NCBI GenBank assembly: GCA_934561055.1
Contig: CAKTFN010000010.1
Span: forward strand, 1-64,000
Direction of reading: 5' to 3'
Length of the DNA: 64,000 nucleotides
Origin: an uncultured Eubacteriales bacterium
Lineage (GTDB): Bacteria > Bacillota > Clostridia > Oscillospirales > Acutalibacteraceae
The first letter of the stretch is position 1. Every line of letters begins with the position of its first letter. The notes beneath the pieces are model-generated. The model was not told where the DNA came from. It worked only from the letters and a program-made list of their open reading frames with translations, and made no database searches. Made by a program: the position numbers and the translations under genes. Positions 9,035-17,921 of this stretch are shown in pieces.

Positions 9035-10591
9035 TTATTTGTTGTTATATTCAGACGTTGTCAGAATGTTTCTGCTGCAAAAAATCGTTATCGCACCGAC
9101 AATAATGTTGACGAGAGCCATTCCAAAGAAGATTATGCCCTCAAAAACGGGAAGAACAAAGTTCAAACCGATTCCGCCCGCAACACCGGGAAGCGCAAAG
9201 ATGAACGCAAGAACAAAATAAAGAAAAATCAAAAGCGCTTTGTTTCCGCCGTTGCCGAATATACGCTGCAAAACAAGATTAACTCCGACAAAAAGAAAAT
9301 TGAAGCTGATTTTTGCAAGAATCAAACCGAGAACCTCAAGCGGCGGCGTTTTTAAAACGAAATAAAAAGGAAGGAACGTAATCACCGCTTCGGCAACCGA
9401 AGACGGAAGCTGCTCTTTGAGCATATTGAGAAGCTTTTTGAACGGAGGCTCCGGAATGAGATAAACATAAGGCAGAAGAAGCTCTCTTGCCCAGCGGCCG
9501 GAACCGACGGTAAAAACCGAAAAATAAATATTCATTGCAAAAGCAAAAACGGTTTCCTTCATGAAGAACGCAAAACCGATTGTAATCACCGCAAAAACAA
9601 GGCTGAGCATATTGACGGCAAAAACCTTTCCGCGGCGGTTTTCAATCTTATGCTTTTCGGCGATTGCAGAAGCCCCCTCGCCCTTTTTGAAGCCCGTTTT
9701 TCCGGTCTTGACGTTTCTCGGAGCGGTTTCGGAGGCCTTTCCCTCTTTTTGCGCCGTAATTGCCGAAAACGAAACTTCCGTCGCCTTGAGAACGTCCTCA
9801 TAGTAATCGCTTTTAAGCCTTGAAACAAGAAGATAAAAGACGGCAACGCAAAGGACAAAACAACCAAGCGCTATCAGAACTCCTTTGTATTCGCCCGAAA
9901 TGAACGAAGCAACGCCGAAACGCAAAAAGCCTGCAATCGGGAAAAAGTTCATGAAAAACGAGTTTGCGTTTTTCACAACGGCCGGAAGAATGTCTTCTCC
10001 GTTTCCGAAGCTCAAATAACCGAGCGCAGCAACAAAAACAAGAACAACAGCATAAAAAACCGCTTTCGCCGTTTTGCACTTTTTATCGTCGGACGAAGTC
10101 AGAGAATAAAGGAGCATCGCAAGCATCTGCGAAAGGAAAGCGTTTGCCGCATAACCGACGAGGACGGCAATCAGCGCAGAGAGCGAAACGCCGTATGTGT
10201 CATGAACCCATGAATACTGATAAAGAATAAAAACTCCGAGCATCAGTGAACGGCCGAGCTGGTTGAAAAGGCCGAAAGTCAAAAGGGTTTGAGATTTTTT
10301 CGGACTTGTGAAAAGAAGATTCACGTCAGCCATTGAGAACATTGACGCACCGTTGAGAAAACCGTTTTTTGCAATCATAACGAATTCAAACGCATAAAGC
10401 GCAAGAACGATTGCGTAAAACTCTTCGATGTTCCTCGTTTCGACGGGCATTGCTCCGTTGTTTCCGGAAACGAAGGTCACCGCAATCAACCCGATAAAAA
10501 TTACAAGAGCAATAAGTTCCGACGGACGTCGGAAAATTTCGCGAAGACGGTTTTTGAACTTTCGAGATAAAAGATAAACAAGTGAACTCAT
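9035..10591 (-). CDS. ABC exporter permease subunit
   Basis: A 518-residue polytopic membrane protein with a basic N terminus (SRKFKNRLREIFRRP) and about 10-12 hydrophobic helices; a charged cytoplasmic loop lies near residues 270-315. The pattern matches the putative ABC-exporter permease group found beside BcrA-type ATPases in Clostridia. It overlaps the upstream ATPase gene by four bases, so the two are co-translated and should form one transporter. The substrate is unknown; antibiotic, peptide or lipid export are possible. Confidence 0.8.
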   Translation of the reverse strand: MSSLVYLLSRKFKNRLREIFRRPSELIALVIFIGLIAVTFVSGNNGAMPVETRNIEEFYAIVLALYAFEFVMIAKNGFLNGASMFSMADVNLLFTSPKKSQTLLTFGLFNQLGRSLMLGVFILYQYSWVHDTYGVSLSALIAVLVGYAANAFLSQMLAMLLYSLTSSDDKKCKTAKAVFYAVVLVFVAALGYLSFGNGEDILPAVVKNANSFFMNFFPIAGFLRFGVASFISGEYKGVLIALGCFVLCVAVFYLLVSRLKSDYYEDVLKATEVSFSAITAQKEGKASETAPRNVKTGKTGFKKGEGASAIAEKHKIENRRGKVFAVNMLSLVFAVITIGFAFFMKETVFAFAMNIYFSVFTVGSGRWARELLLPYVYLIPEPPFKKLLNMLKEQLPSSVAEAVITFLPFYFVLKTPPLEVLGLILAKISFNFLFVGVNLVLQRIFGNGGNKALLIFLYFVLAFIFALPGVAGGIGLNFVLPVFEGIIFFGMALVNIIVGAITIFCSRNILTTSEYNNK

Positions 10592-11286
10592 GACTTTTCA
10601 CCGCTTTCGGTAAGCTCGAAGAAGAGGTCTTCAAGGCTCTTTCCGTCAGTATCGTCGGCGCTCTTTTCGGCGCAGAATTCACCGTCTTTCATGATGTATG
10701 CCTTGTCCCAGCAGCTTTCAACGCTGTCAATCATGTGAGTACTGATAAGCACAGTTGCGCCGGAATTTTTGAGTTCGCGAAAAACCTCTTTAAGCTGTTT
10801 AATTGCGTGCGGGTCAAGACCGACCATCGGCTCGTCAAAGATAATTACGGACGGCTTATGAACCAGTGCGCAACAGATTGAAAGCTTCTGCTGCATACCT
10901 TTTGAAAGCTCTTTGCCGAGCTTATCTTTTTTGTCAAGAAGTTCAAAACGTTCAAGAAGTCTGTCTGCCGTTCCGTCGTCCTCCATACGGTAGGAGCGAA
11001 GCATAAATTCAAGGTGTTCGTGAACCGTCAAAAGGTCATAAACGGCGGGCATTTCCGGAACATAACCGAGAAGTTTTTTCGCCTCAAGGCTCTTGTTTTC
11101 GTTTCCGTCAATCGTGATTTCGCCCTCAAAGCGAAGAAGACCGCAGATACATTTGATTATCGTTGACTTTCCGGCTCCGTTCGGCCCGAGCAAAACGGCA
11201 ATTTCGCCGCTTTCGATATCAAAAGAAACATTGTTGTTTGCAAGAACTTTTCCGTATTTTTTTGTAACGTTTTTTACACAAAGCAT
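10588..11286 (-). CDS. ABC transporter ATP-binding protein
   Basis: A 232-residue ATPase with Walker A GPNGAGKST (about 34-42), a Q-loop region, the signature LSKGMQQKL, Walker B VIIFDEP, the D-loop GLDPHA and a switch His in ISTHMID. The KGMQQ form of the signature is typical of drug/peptide exporter ATPases (BcrA/CcmA type). RBS GGAGA precedes the ATG. It is the first gene of a two-gene operon with the overlapping permease gene. Confidence 0.92.
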   Translation of the reverse strand: MLCVKNVTKKYGKVLANNNVSFDIESGEIAVLLGPNGAGKSTIIKCICGLLRFEGEITIDGNENKSLEAKKLLGYVPEMPAVYDLLTVHEHLEFMLRSYRMEDDGTADRLLERFELLDKKDKLGKELSKGMQQKLSICCALVHKPSVIIFDEPMVGLDPHAIKQLKEVFRELKNSGATVLISTHMIDSVESCWDKAYIMKDGEFCAEKSADDTDGKSLEDLFFELTESGEKS

Positions 11287-11298
11287 AATTTTTCTCCG

Positions 11299-12699
11299 TT
11301 AAATAAGTTTTTCAAGTCCTTCGGTACTGTATTCTTCGCCGTTGCGTTTCTTTTCAAGCTGAGAAGTAAGAAGCGCAAAGCTTTCCTTTGTAACAGGATA
11401 AAGAACAATTCCGATGATTGCAACAACGAGAAAAACGGCGGGAATGATTGTTGCAATGTTTTCGATTGCGTCCTTTGCGGAATCGGGCTGAACCGAAAGC
11501 GTTCCGTCATATTTTCCGAAGTTCAAAACCTGACCGGCAATCCACATTCCAATTGCGGCGCCGAATTTTTGGAAGAACTGCGGAAAAGCGGTAATCATAC
11601 TTTCTCTGCGCTTTCCGTTGACAAATTCGTCAACTTCAACAAGGTCGTATGCCATTGAATAGAAAATCGTCCAGAAGCACGCAAGGCCGAGAGCAACGGC
11701 AAAAACAGAAACGATGAGCATCGGCGTTGAGTTGATTCCGATGAGCTTGATGATAATAAGACCGACAAGCATGACCGAGAAAAAGATGATTCCGGTTTTT
11801 CTTCTGTCGGTTTTTTCGGCAATCTTGGTTACGATCGGAATCATAAGACCCATTGAAGCAACAAGAGTAATGATAACAATTACCATTCCGCCGTCGTCCA
11901 TTCCGAGTCTTGCCTGAACAAGATAAGCAAAGTTCGTCTGAATCATTGACGAAGAGATAAGGAAGAAGAAAACGAACATCACAAACCAGCAAAAAGGCTT
12001 AAGCTTTAGAATCTGAAGATATTCCGAAACCTTGATTTTTTCCTGCACTTCGCTTGTGTCCGATGCTTTTTTGAGGTCGATTCCGCGAAGGCTGAGCGAA
12101 GCAACAACGGCAGAGATCACGGCAAGGACGGCAAGAGCCGCCGCAGTTGAAAGCCAGCCGAGAGACGCGCTTACACCCATTCCGATAATAAGTCCGGGAA
12201 GCACGGCCGGAACGGCGTTTCCGAGAAGAATTGCAACAGTGTTGAAAAGCGAACTCTTTCCGCGGATGTCGGTGCGCTCATCATAATCTTCGGTGATTTC
12301 CGCAACAACGGCATAATACGGAATTGTGTAAACCGTATATGCAAGCCAGAAGCACATTGTCATTGCGGTGTAGAAAATGAATTTGAAAACGTCGCTTGTG
12401 TCACCGAGCGGAAAGAATGCCGCAATGAAAGTAATTCCCATCGGGAATGCGGCACGAAGCATGAATTTGCGCTTATCCGCGCCTTTTTTGTCGGCAAAAT
12501 GGCCGATGATAGGATCTGTTACCGCATCCCAAATTACCGAAATAAGGCTTACCGTTGAAGCAAGACCGGGATTCATGTGTGCAACGTCGGTGAGGAAGAC
12601 GAGGTAATAGGTGTAATACATGTTGTAAAGAATCGACTCGGCGGCAATGCCTCCGCAATAACCGAACTTTTTGCCCTTTGTGAGCTGGCTTTTATGCAT
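11299..12699 (-). CDS. GPH-family sugar:cation symporter
   Basis: A 466-residue, 12-helix major-facilitator-type transporter of the glycoside-pentoside-hexuronide group. It has KKFGYCGGIAAESILYNMYYTYY at the N terminus, DAVTDPIIGHFADKKGADKRKF after helix 2 and DLVEVDEFVNGKRRES in the second half. AAGGAG lies 8 bases before the ATG at 12699, favoured over a GTG at 12708. The substrate cannot be read from the sequence. No sugar-degrading enzymes are adjacent; the secreted subtilase gene lies upstream in the same direction, separated by a possible weak terminator. A second GPH transporter occurs in the sulfoquinovose operon. Confidence 0.86.
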   Translation of the reverse strand: MHKSQLTKGKKFGYCGGIAAESILYNMYYTYYLVFLTDVAHMNPGLASTVSLISVIWDAVTDPIIGHFADKKGADKRKFMLRAAFPMGITFIAAFFPLGDTSDVFKFIFYTAMTMCFWLAYTVYTIPYYAVVAEITEDYDERTDIRGKSSLFNTVAILLGNAVPAVLPGLIIGMGVSASLGWLSTAAALAVLAVISAVVASLSLRGIDLKKASDTSEVQEKIKVSEYLQILKLKPFCWFVMFVFFFLISSSMIQTNFAYLVQARLGMDDGGMVIVIITLVASMGLMIPIVTKIAEKTDRRKTGIIFFSVMLVGLIIIKLIGINSTPMLIVSVFAVALGLACFWTIFYSMAYDLVEVDEFVNGKRRESMITAFPQFFQKFGAAIGMWIAGQVLNFGKYDGTLSVQPDSAKDAIENIATIIPAVFLVVAIIGIVLYPVTKESFALLTSQLEKKRNGEEYSTEGLEKLI

Positions 12700-12734
12700 T
12701 TTTTTCACTCCTTAAAATAATATTTTTCCTTTTT

Positions 12735-12757
12735 AAAAATACGCTTCTTTCAAAGCG
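12735..12757 (-). terminator. Possible weak terminator after subtilase gene
   Basis: Read on the minus strand, the 5-bp stem CGCTT / AAGCG with a 6-base loop is followed by TATTTTTAAAA. It lies just after the subtilase stop codon. Confidence 0.4.
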
Positions 12758-12762
12758 GATTT

Positions 12763-15675
12763 TTAACCTTTTTCAAAAAGCCTTTCAAAAACCGAAGGTT
12801 TTTTTCCGCTTTTCTTTTCGGTCAAATCAACAACGTCCGACGGGAAAAATTCATACATTCCCGGAATTGTCAAAGCCTCGGAACCGAAACTTTCTTCCGT
12901 TTTGCCTTTTCCCGAAAGCGAAGCGGAAAAGTATGTTTCATTATATGCGTAATCAACAACATAAAGCTTTATATCCGAAAGAGCAAAAAGGTCTTTTTTG
13001 CTCTTTTCGCTGACGTTTACGGTGTATGTGTAAACTCCGTTTTCCGGCTCGATGTTTTTGAGGGAAACCGAACCGAGCGAACGGTTGTTACTGTCAAAAA
13101 TTTCAAAGCCCATAACATAGCGGTTGTCTTTGATTTTGACGGTAAGGAGCGCTTCGCCGTTTTCGATTCTGTAATCGGCCGATTCAACCGTCGGTTTCTC
13201 GTTGTCAACAACGAACGGAAAAGAAACCGTCACTCGCTTTGATTTGTAATTCGCCGGTGTTGTCGAAACTTTGTAAACATAGCTTTGTCCGTTCACAAGC
13301 CCGCTTTTTCCGCCCCAAAGAAGACCGGTTTCCGGATACCCCGGATCGTTCGTTTTTCTTGCGTATTCAAAAAGAGAAGAGCCGCAATAACGAAAGACGC
13401 CGCTTTTTGTGAAAAGGTTATAATCCATCCGCTTTCCGTTACGGATAAGTCCGACGCTCACCGTGACATAAGGATTTTTAAGTTTGCTTTGAAGGGCATT
13501 TTCGGAATATGCGCAGTACTTTTTGTCAACGCCGTATTCGTTACCCTTTTCAAAAATGTTCGCTCCGAGCGGATAATAGCTTTTTCCGTCAGTGACCATA
13601 AGTCCCCATTCTTTTCCGAGGTACGACGGTTCGCCGTCATAAAGAGTGTTGTCAAAAAGCATCGGATTTGACCAATCGCCGTTGAAAGAAACGAAAGGAA
13701 CGGAAAGAGACGGTTGATTTTCGTTTTCGCTTTCAAGGAAAACAAAACCGTCAATGAAAAATCCGTTTTTCAAAGCTTCCCGATACGACGAAAGCAGTTC
13801 ACCCGAAACGGTGATTTTCACTTTAACCGTTTTGCTTTCTCCTGCGGGAACGGTAACGGTTCCGTTCTGCGCCCCGCCGGCATATTCGCTCGTGCAGTAT
13901 TTTTCAGTGATGTCCCTTGAAGTGAGGGTATTTATATATTTTCCGTCGGTGCCTTTGACGAAACTGTCGGTCAAAACGGCAGTGCGAAGATTATATGTTT
14001 TTTCTTCCGACGAAAGGTTGTGAGCTTTGAACGAAAATTCAAGAATGCCGTCCGTGTCCTCGCCAAGTTCGATTTTCGGCCTTGAAACGCCGTCGTTCTG
14101 CGTGAGATATACCGGTGTTTTCATCGCATTTTCAACCGAAACAAGTCCTGCTCCGATTCGTCTGGGCGAATAATATGCACTTTTTCCGTAGCCACCGAAA
14201 GGAACGGCCGTGCTCATGAGAAGGCTGTTGATGAATTCGGCGCTGTTCTTCTTTTGAATGTTCGGAAATTTTTCACCGACATACTGTTTTGCAAGTGCAT
14301 AGCAACCGGAAAAATACGGAGCCGCCATTGAAGTTCCGCTCATATAGCCGTAGCTGTTTCCGGGGATACTTGAATAAACGTCGCTTCCCGGAGCGGTAAT
14401 TTCAGGCTTCAGCCGCAAATCCACCGTAACGCCCCATGAGGAAAACGGCGAAATATCCGCAGTTCCGACGTTTTTGACGCTTATTGCCTTTTTTGACGCC
14501 GACTCTCGGGAATTGACTTTTGACGAAGCAACCGCCATCGGCCAGCCGTAGCTCGCCGGAGAACCGACGGTTCCGTAATCAAAAAGGTCTGCGTTCATTC
14601 TTTCCGCACCGAAAACCGCGTCGCTTTCTCCCATGCTCGCCTCGTTTCCGGCCGAACACGAAAGGGCGATTCCGCTTTTTTGAAGTCTCCGATAAACGTC
14701 ACGGCTGAAAACGTTGTCGTGATCCTGTCCGCAAGGAGAGCCGAGACTCATGTTCACAACGTCCGCACCGAGCTTCACTGCATCGTCAAGGGCGGCAAGA
14801 TTCACTTCGTCTTTTGCAAGGGAATTCTTTTCATCACCGAAAATCTTCATCAAAAGAAGCTGTGCATCCGGCGCAACACCCGTCATTACCCCGCTTTTTC
14901 CTGCGGCAATTCCGGCAACATGGGTTCCGTGGTCGGAATTTTTGTTTTCAACGGTTTTGTCAATCTCGGCATAATCCCATTTATACGGAATCTTCTGAGA
15001 ATAATAATTCACGCCCCAACGCGGAACGATTGTGTTGAGAATTTTGAAGGTTGTGATTTTATTGATATCCTTTTTTGAGAGGGCTGCGTTTTGAACCGGA
15101 GAAGAAAAGACCTCGTGGTCGCACTGAAAACCCGTGTCAAGAATTGCAATGACAACGCCCTTTCCGGTGTAGCCGTTTTTCTGCGCTTCTTCAACTCCGG
15201 TGAAAAGGTTATACTTGAATTTTTCATCAAACTTTTCTCCGGTTTCTTCCTCATCGTCCGGCCTCTCATACCGACCGGCAACGGTTACGCTTTTGACGCC
15301 CGGAATTTTTTCGATGAGCGAAATGTACTTATACGGAACCAAAAGCGAAAATCCGTTCATTATGAACGAATAAGAAAACGAATTTTTGAAATCCGCCGAA
15401 GAAACACTTTTTTCAATCAGCTTTTTCACACTTTTCTGAACCGAAAGAATTTTTTCGTACTTTTCGCTTCCGAGATATGTCTCAAGAAGTTCCCTTCTTT
15501 CAATCGAATCCGAAATTCCGTCAAGAAGGCTCTTTTCTTGAAGTTCAACGATAACATTGACGGGGTCTTCAGCCGAAAGAAAATTTTTGACCTCGCCCGA
15601 AACTCCGTCGGAAACGCCGAAGAACGAAGCCAACGCAAGCAGAAAGCTCATGATTGCGGCAACGAATGATTTCAA
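12763..15675 (-). CDS. Large secreted subtilisin-family serine protease
   Basis: A 970-residue extracellular S8 peptidase. In order: signal peptide (1-24), inhibitor I9-like propeptide (about 35-135), then the catalytic domain with the triad Asp180 (AILDTGF), His249 (DHGTHVAG) and Ser449 (MSGTSMAAP) and oxyanion Asn344 (SAGN). A long beta-rich C-terminal region of Fn3-like modules follows (about 520-950), as in lactocepin/C5a-peptidase enzymes. No LPXTG motif or S-layer domain is visible. The TTG at 15675 is chosen because GGGGAG lies 6 bases upstream; the longer frame would place that site in the coding region. It probably degrades host or dietary protein. Confidence 0.9.
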   Translation of the reverse strand: MKSFVAAIMSFLLALASFFGVSDGVSGEVKNFLSAEDPVNVIVELQEKSLLDGISDSIERRELLETYLGSEKYEKILSVQKSVKKLIEKSVSSADFKNSFSYSFIMNGFSLLVPYKYISLIEKIPGVKSVTVAGRYERPDDEEETGEKFDEKFKYNLFTGVEEAQKNGYTGKGVVIAILDTGFQCDHEVFSSPVQNAALSKKDINKITTFKILNTIVPRWGVNYYSQKIPYKWDYAEIDKTVENKNSDHGTHVAGIAAGKSGVMTGVAPDAQLLLMKIFGDEKNSLAKDEVNLAALDDAVKLGADVVNMSLGSPCGQDHDNVFSRDVYRRLQKSGIALSCSAGNEASMGESDAVFGAERMNADLFDYGTVGSPASYGWPMAVASSKVNSRESASKKAISVKNVGTADISPFSSWGVTVDLRLKPEITAPGSDVYSSIPGNSYGYMSGTSMAAPYFSGCYALAKQYVGEKFPNIQKKNSAEFINSLLMSTAVPFGGYGKSAYYSPRRIGAGLVSVENAMKTPVYLTQNDGVSRPKIELGEDTDGILEFSFKAHNLSSEEKTYNLRTAVLTDSFVKGTDGKYINTLTSRDITEKYCTSEYAGGAQNGTVTVPAGESKTVKVKITVSGELLSSYREALKNGFFIDGFVFLESENENQPSLSVPFVSFNGDWSNPMLFDNTLYDGEPSYLGKEWGLMVTDGKSYYPLGANIFEKGNEYGVDKKYCAYSENALQSKLKNPYVTVSVGLIRNGKRMDYNLFTKSGVFRYCGSSLFEYARKTNDPGYPETGLLWGGKSGLVNGQSYVYKVSTTPANYKSKRVTVSFPFVVDNEKPTVESADYRIENGEALLTVKIKDNRYVMGFEIFDSNNRSLGSVSLKNIEPENGVYTYTVNVSEKSKKDLFALSDIKLYVVDYAYNETYFSASLSGKGKTEESFGSEALTIPGMYEFFPSDVVDLTEKKSGKKPSVFERLFEKG

Positions 15676-15763
15676 TTTAATCTCCCCTTTTTTCGGGTCT
15701 CTTCCCGAAAACAAATGTATATTTTATGATACCACACTTAAAGAACGATAGCAATAAGAGAAA

Positions 15764-15792
15764 ACAAAAAAACCGCCGATAAACGACGGTTT
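15764..15792 (-). terminator. Terminator after the riboflavin S-component gene
   Basis: On the minus strand AACCGTCG / CGGCGGTT (one mismatch) with a 5-base loop is followed by TTTTTGTTTT. It lies just past the stop codon at 15810. Confidence 0.7.
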
Positions 15793-15809
15793 TTGCTCTT
15801 TTGTTTCGG

Positions 15810-16379
15810 TTATACAAACTTCTCAACGTTGATTCTCTTGATGAGGGTCGGAATGAGAACGAAGGCAAGGATTGAAAGCATCACACCCTTGATTGCGTTG
15901 AGAGCCGTTGCCGACCAGATTGCACCCCAAAGGGCGCCGCTTTCAAGCGTAACTCCGAGAAAGTACTTGAAAAACGGAGGATCGATGAAATAGTTTGCGA
16001 CGATTCCGATAATGACGATTGAAGCGATTCCGAGAACGGCGGCAATCAAAACATCAGTTTTCTTCTTGTGTTTTTTATAAACAAGGCAAAACGGCACTAT
16101 ATAAGCCGAGCCGACGATGAAATTCATCAAATTTCCGAATCCCATCTGAGTTCCCATTCCCTTAACCGCAAGCTCGATAAGATTCTTCACAAGTTCAATC
16201 ACAACGCCCCAAATCGGACCGAAAATCATTGAACCGATGAGAGCCGGAACGTCGCTGAAATCGAGTTTCAGGTGGGTTGCGCCCGGAAAGAGCGGGAACT
16301 CAAGAAGATAAAGAACAAAGCTCACGGCACAGAGCATTGCAACGGTTACAAAGCGGATGAAATTTTTGTTTTTTGTCAC
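15810..16379 (-). CDS. ECF transporter S component, riboflavin type
   Basis: A 189-residue integral membrane protein with about six helices, the substrate-capture subunit of an energy-coupling-factor vitamin transporter. FPLFPGATHLKLDFSDVPALIG matches the RibU-type loop, and the FMN riboswitch directly upstream supports riboflavin as substrate. The GTG at 16379 is chosen: AAAGG lies 10 bases upstream, whereas a start at 16427 would lie within the riboswitch terminator. The ECF ATPases and T subunit are not in this window, as expected for group II ECF systems. Confidence 0.88.
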   Translation of the reverse strand: MTKNKNFIRFVTVAMLCAVSFVLYLLEFPLFPGATHLKLDFSDVPALIGSMIFGPIWGVVIELVKNLIELAVKGMGTQMGFGNLMNFIVGSAYIVPFCLVYKKHKKKTDVLIAAVLGIASIVIIGIVANYFIDPPFFKYFLGVTLESGALWGAIWSATALNAIKGVMLSILAFVLIPTLIKRINVEKFV

Positions 16380-16410
16380 GGTGATCCGACCTTTCTTGGA
16401 TAATTTGACA

Positions 16411-16442
16411 AACAAAAACGCCCGCAAAAGAATTTGCGGGCG
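16411..16442 (-). terminator. FMN riboswitch terminator (expression platform)
   Basis: The perfect 10-bp stem CGCCCGCAAA / TTTGCGGGCG with a 4-base loop is followed on the minus strand by TTTTTGTTTG. It sits between the FMN aptamer and the ribU start, so FMN binding should stop transcription. Confidence 0.88.
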
Positions 16443-16465
16443 CAGAAAAGCAGGATCAATGTTTT

Positions 16466-16582
16466 TCTTCTTCCGTCCGGACTATGACCGTCGGCTTCGG
16501 AATTTCACCGAAATCGGCTTCGCAAAAGCGAAGTTCGCAGGCTGTAACTGCCGGTGAGGAATTTCACCTCGCCCTGAAGATT
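16466..16582 (-). promoter_or_regulatory. FMN riboswitch (RFN element)
   Basis: Read on the minus strand, the conserved blocks appear in order: AGGGCGAGGTGAAATTCC, TCACCGGCAGT, CAGCCTGCGA, TCGGTGAAATTCCGA, AGCCGACGGT and AGTCCGGA, closed by the ATCTTC / GAAGA outer helix. This is the canonical FMN aptamer. With the terminator at 16411-16442 it should repress ribU when flavin is plentiful. Confidence 0.95.
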
Positions 16583-16643
16583 CATTTGTCTGAAAACAGT
16601 ATATCCTTCTCATTCGGATTTGTCAACCGTTTTTATAATTTTT

Positions 16644-17603
16644 TTATATTCTTGTTTCAAGAACCGTCATGTCACCGAGAATTTCAACTTCTCCGAGGCC
16701 GGCCGGAAGAAAAACGCTTTCGCCTTTATAAAAAGTGAGAACGCTGTCTTTGTGGCAAAGGCAGCCGTTTCCGTCAAGGGCAACGAGTGAAACAAAAGAA
16801 GTTTCGTCTGCGGTGACGGTGAGGCTTTCCTTCACTTCAAGCTTTGAAGCGGTAAAAATTTCGCACGACGAAAGGAGCGTTTTTTTGCTTTCGCCGAGCA
16901 ATTCGGTTTTCTTCGGAGAAAAATCGGTTTCCTTCGTTTTTTGAAGATTTAAAACGTCAAGCGCTTTTTTAACGTGGAGTTCACGCGGCTTTCCGTTTTG
17001 AAGCCTTCCGTAATCGTAAACACGGTAAGTCACGTTTGAACTTTGCTGAACTTCGGCAAGGAGAATTCCCTTTCCGATTGCATGAAGAGTTCCGGCTTTG
17101 ATGAAAAAGACGTCGCCTTTTTTAACTCCGACTCTGTTGCAAAAGTCAAGAACCGTGTTTTCTTCAACGGCCTTTTTGAATTGCTCTTTTGTCATGTCCT
17201 CTTTCACTCCGAAGATGAGACTTGCCCCCTCCTCGCAGTCAATAATATACCACATTTCGGTTTTTCCGTTTTGATTTTCATGCTCTTTTGCGTAGTCGTC
17301 GTCGGGATGAACCTGCAAAGAGAGGTTTTCCTTTGCGTCAATGAGTTTTATGAGAACGGGAAAATCCGAAAACTTTTTTGCGTTCGTTCCGAGGAATTCC
17401 CTTCCCTCGTTTTGAAGAACGTCCCGAAGCGTTCTTCCCTTGAAAGAAGAATTTTCAATCACGCAATCTCCGTCCGGATGGCAGGAAAGAACCCATGCTT
17501 CCGCCTGGCGGTCGGTTTCGGCGTAATAATCAAACTCTTTTGAAAGGCGTGTTCCACCCCAAATATAGTCTTTTATCGCAGGTTGTAATTTGAACGGTTT
17601 CAT
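16644..17603 (-). CDS. Mannose-6-phosphate isomerase, class I
   Basis: A 319-residue zinc cupin enzyme that interconverts mannose 6-phosphate and fructose 6-phosphate. Visible motifs: the N-terminal DYIWGGTRLSKEF, the zinc ligands in LSLQVHPDDDYA (Gln, His) and KTEMWYII (Glu), and the FIKAGTLHAIGKG loop with a further His. Length matches the short Firmicutes class I type. RBS GGAAG precedes the ATG. It is upstream of the FMN riboswitch on the same strand and unrelated to it. Confidence 0.93.
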   Translation of the reverse strand: MKPFKLQPAIKDYIWGGTRLSKEFDYYAETDRQAEAWVLSCHPDGDCVIENSSFKGRTLRDVLQNEGREFLGTNAKKFSDFPVLIKLIDAKENLSLQVHPDDDYAKEHENQNGKTEMWYIIDCEEGASLIFGVKEDMTKEQFKKAVEENTVLDFCNRVGVKKGDVFFIKAGTLHAIGKGILLAEVQQSSNVTYRVYDYGRLQNGKPRELHVKKALDVLNLQKTKETDFSPKKTELLGESKKTLLSSCEIFTASKLEVKESLTVTADETSFVSLVALDGNGCLCHKDSVLTFYKGESVFLPAGLGEVEILGDMTVLETRI

Positions 17604-17654
17604 TTTTTCACTTCCAAAAACATATGATTTAATATAAAGAAAGGTGGCTGAATT

Positions 17655-17918
17655 ATGGAATTCAAAAGCATCTCTGTTTTAGTCATGCTCGGAATCTTTG
17701 CGTTCATCACGATTCTCGTCATGATTAAAAGCAAGCACTTTTTCAAAGCACTCGTTTTTTCCGCCCTTCAGGGCATTGCCGCGCTTTTTGCGGTCAACCT
17801 TCTTTCGGCGGCAACCGGCGTTTCGCTTTCCGTCAATGCGCTCACGCTTGCAATTTCGGCCGTCGGCGGAACGGCGGGTGTTATAGGAATGCTCGTTTCA
17901 AGACTTTTTCTTCTTTAA
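17655..17918 (+). CDS. BofA-like small membrane protein
   Basis: An 87-residue, very hydrophobic protein with about two or three transmembrane helices. The C-terminal half (VSVNALTLAISAVGGTAGVIGML, interrupted only by family-typical small residues) resembles BofA, the inhibitor of pro-sigma-K processing in endospore formers: an N(A/P)xTxxxxGxxGxxGV pattern. RBS AAAGGTGG lies at 17640-17647. It stands alone between divergent manA and convergent amidase genes. The pathway role is inferred from family resemblance only. Confidence 0.68.
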   Translation: MEFKSISVLVMLGIFAFITILVMIKSKHFFKALVFSALQGIAALFAVNLLSAATGVSLSVNALTLAISAVGGTAGVIGMLVSRLFLL

Positions 17919-17921
17919 AGG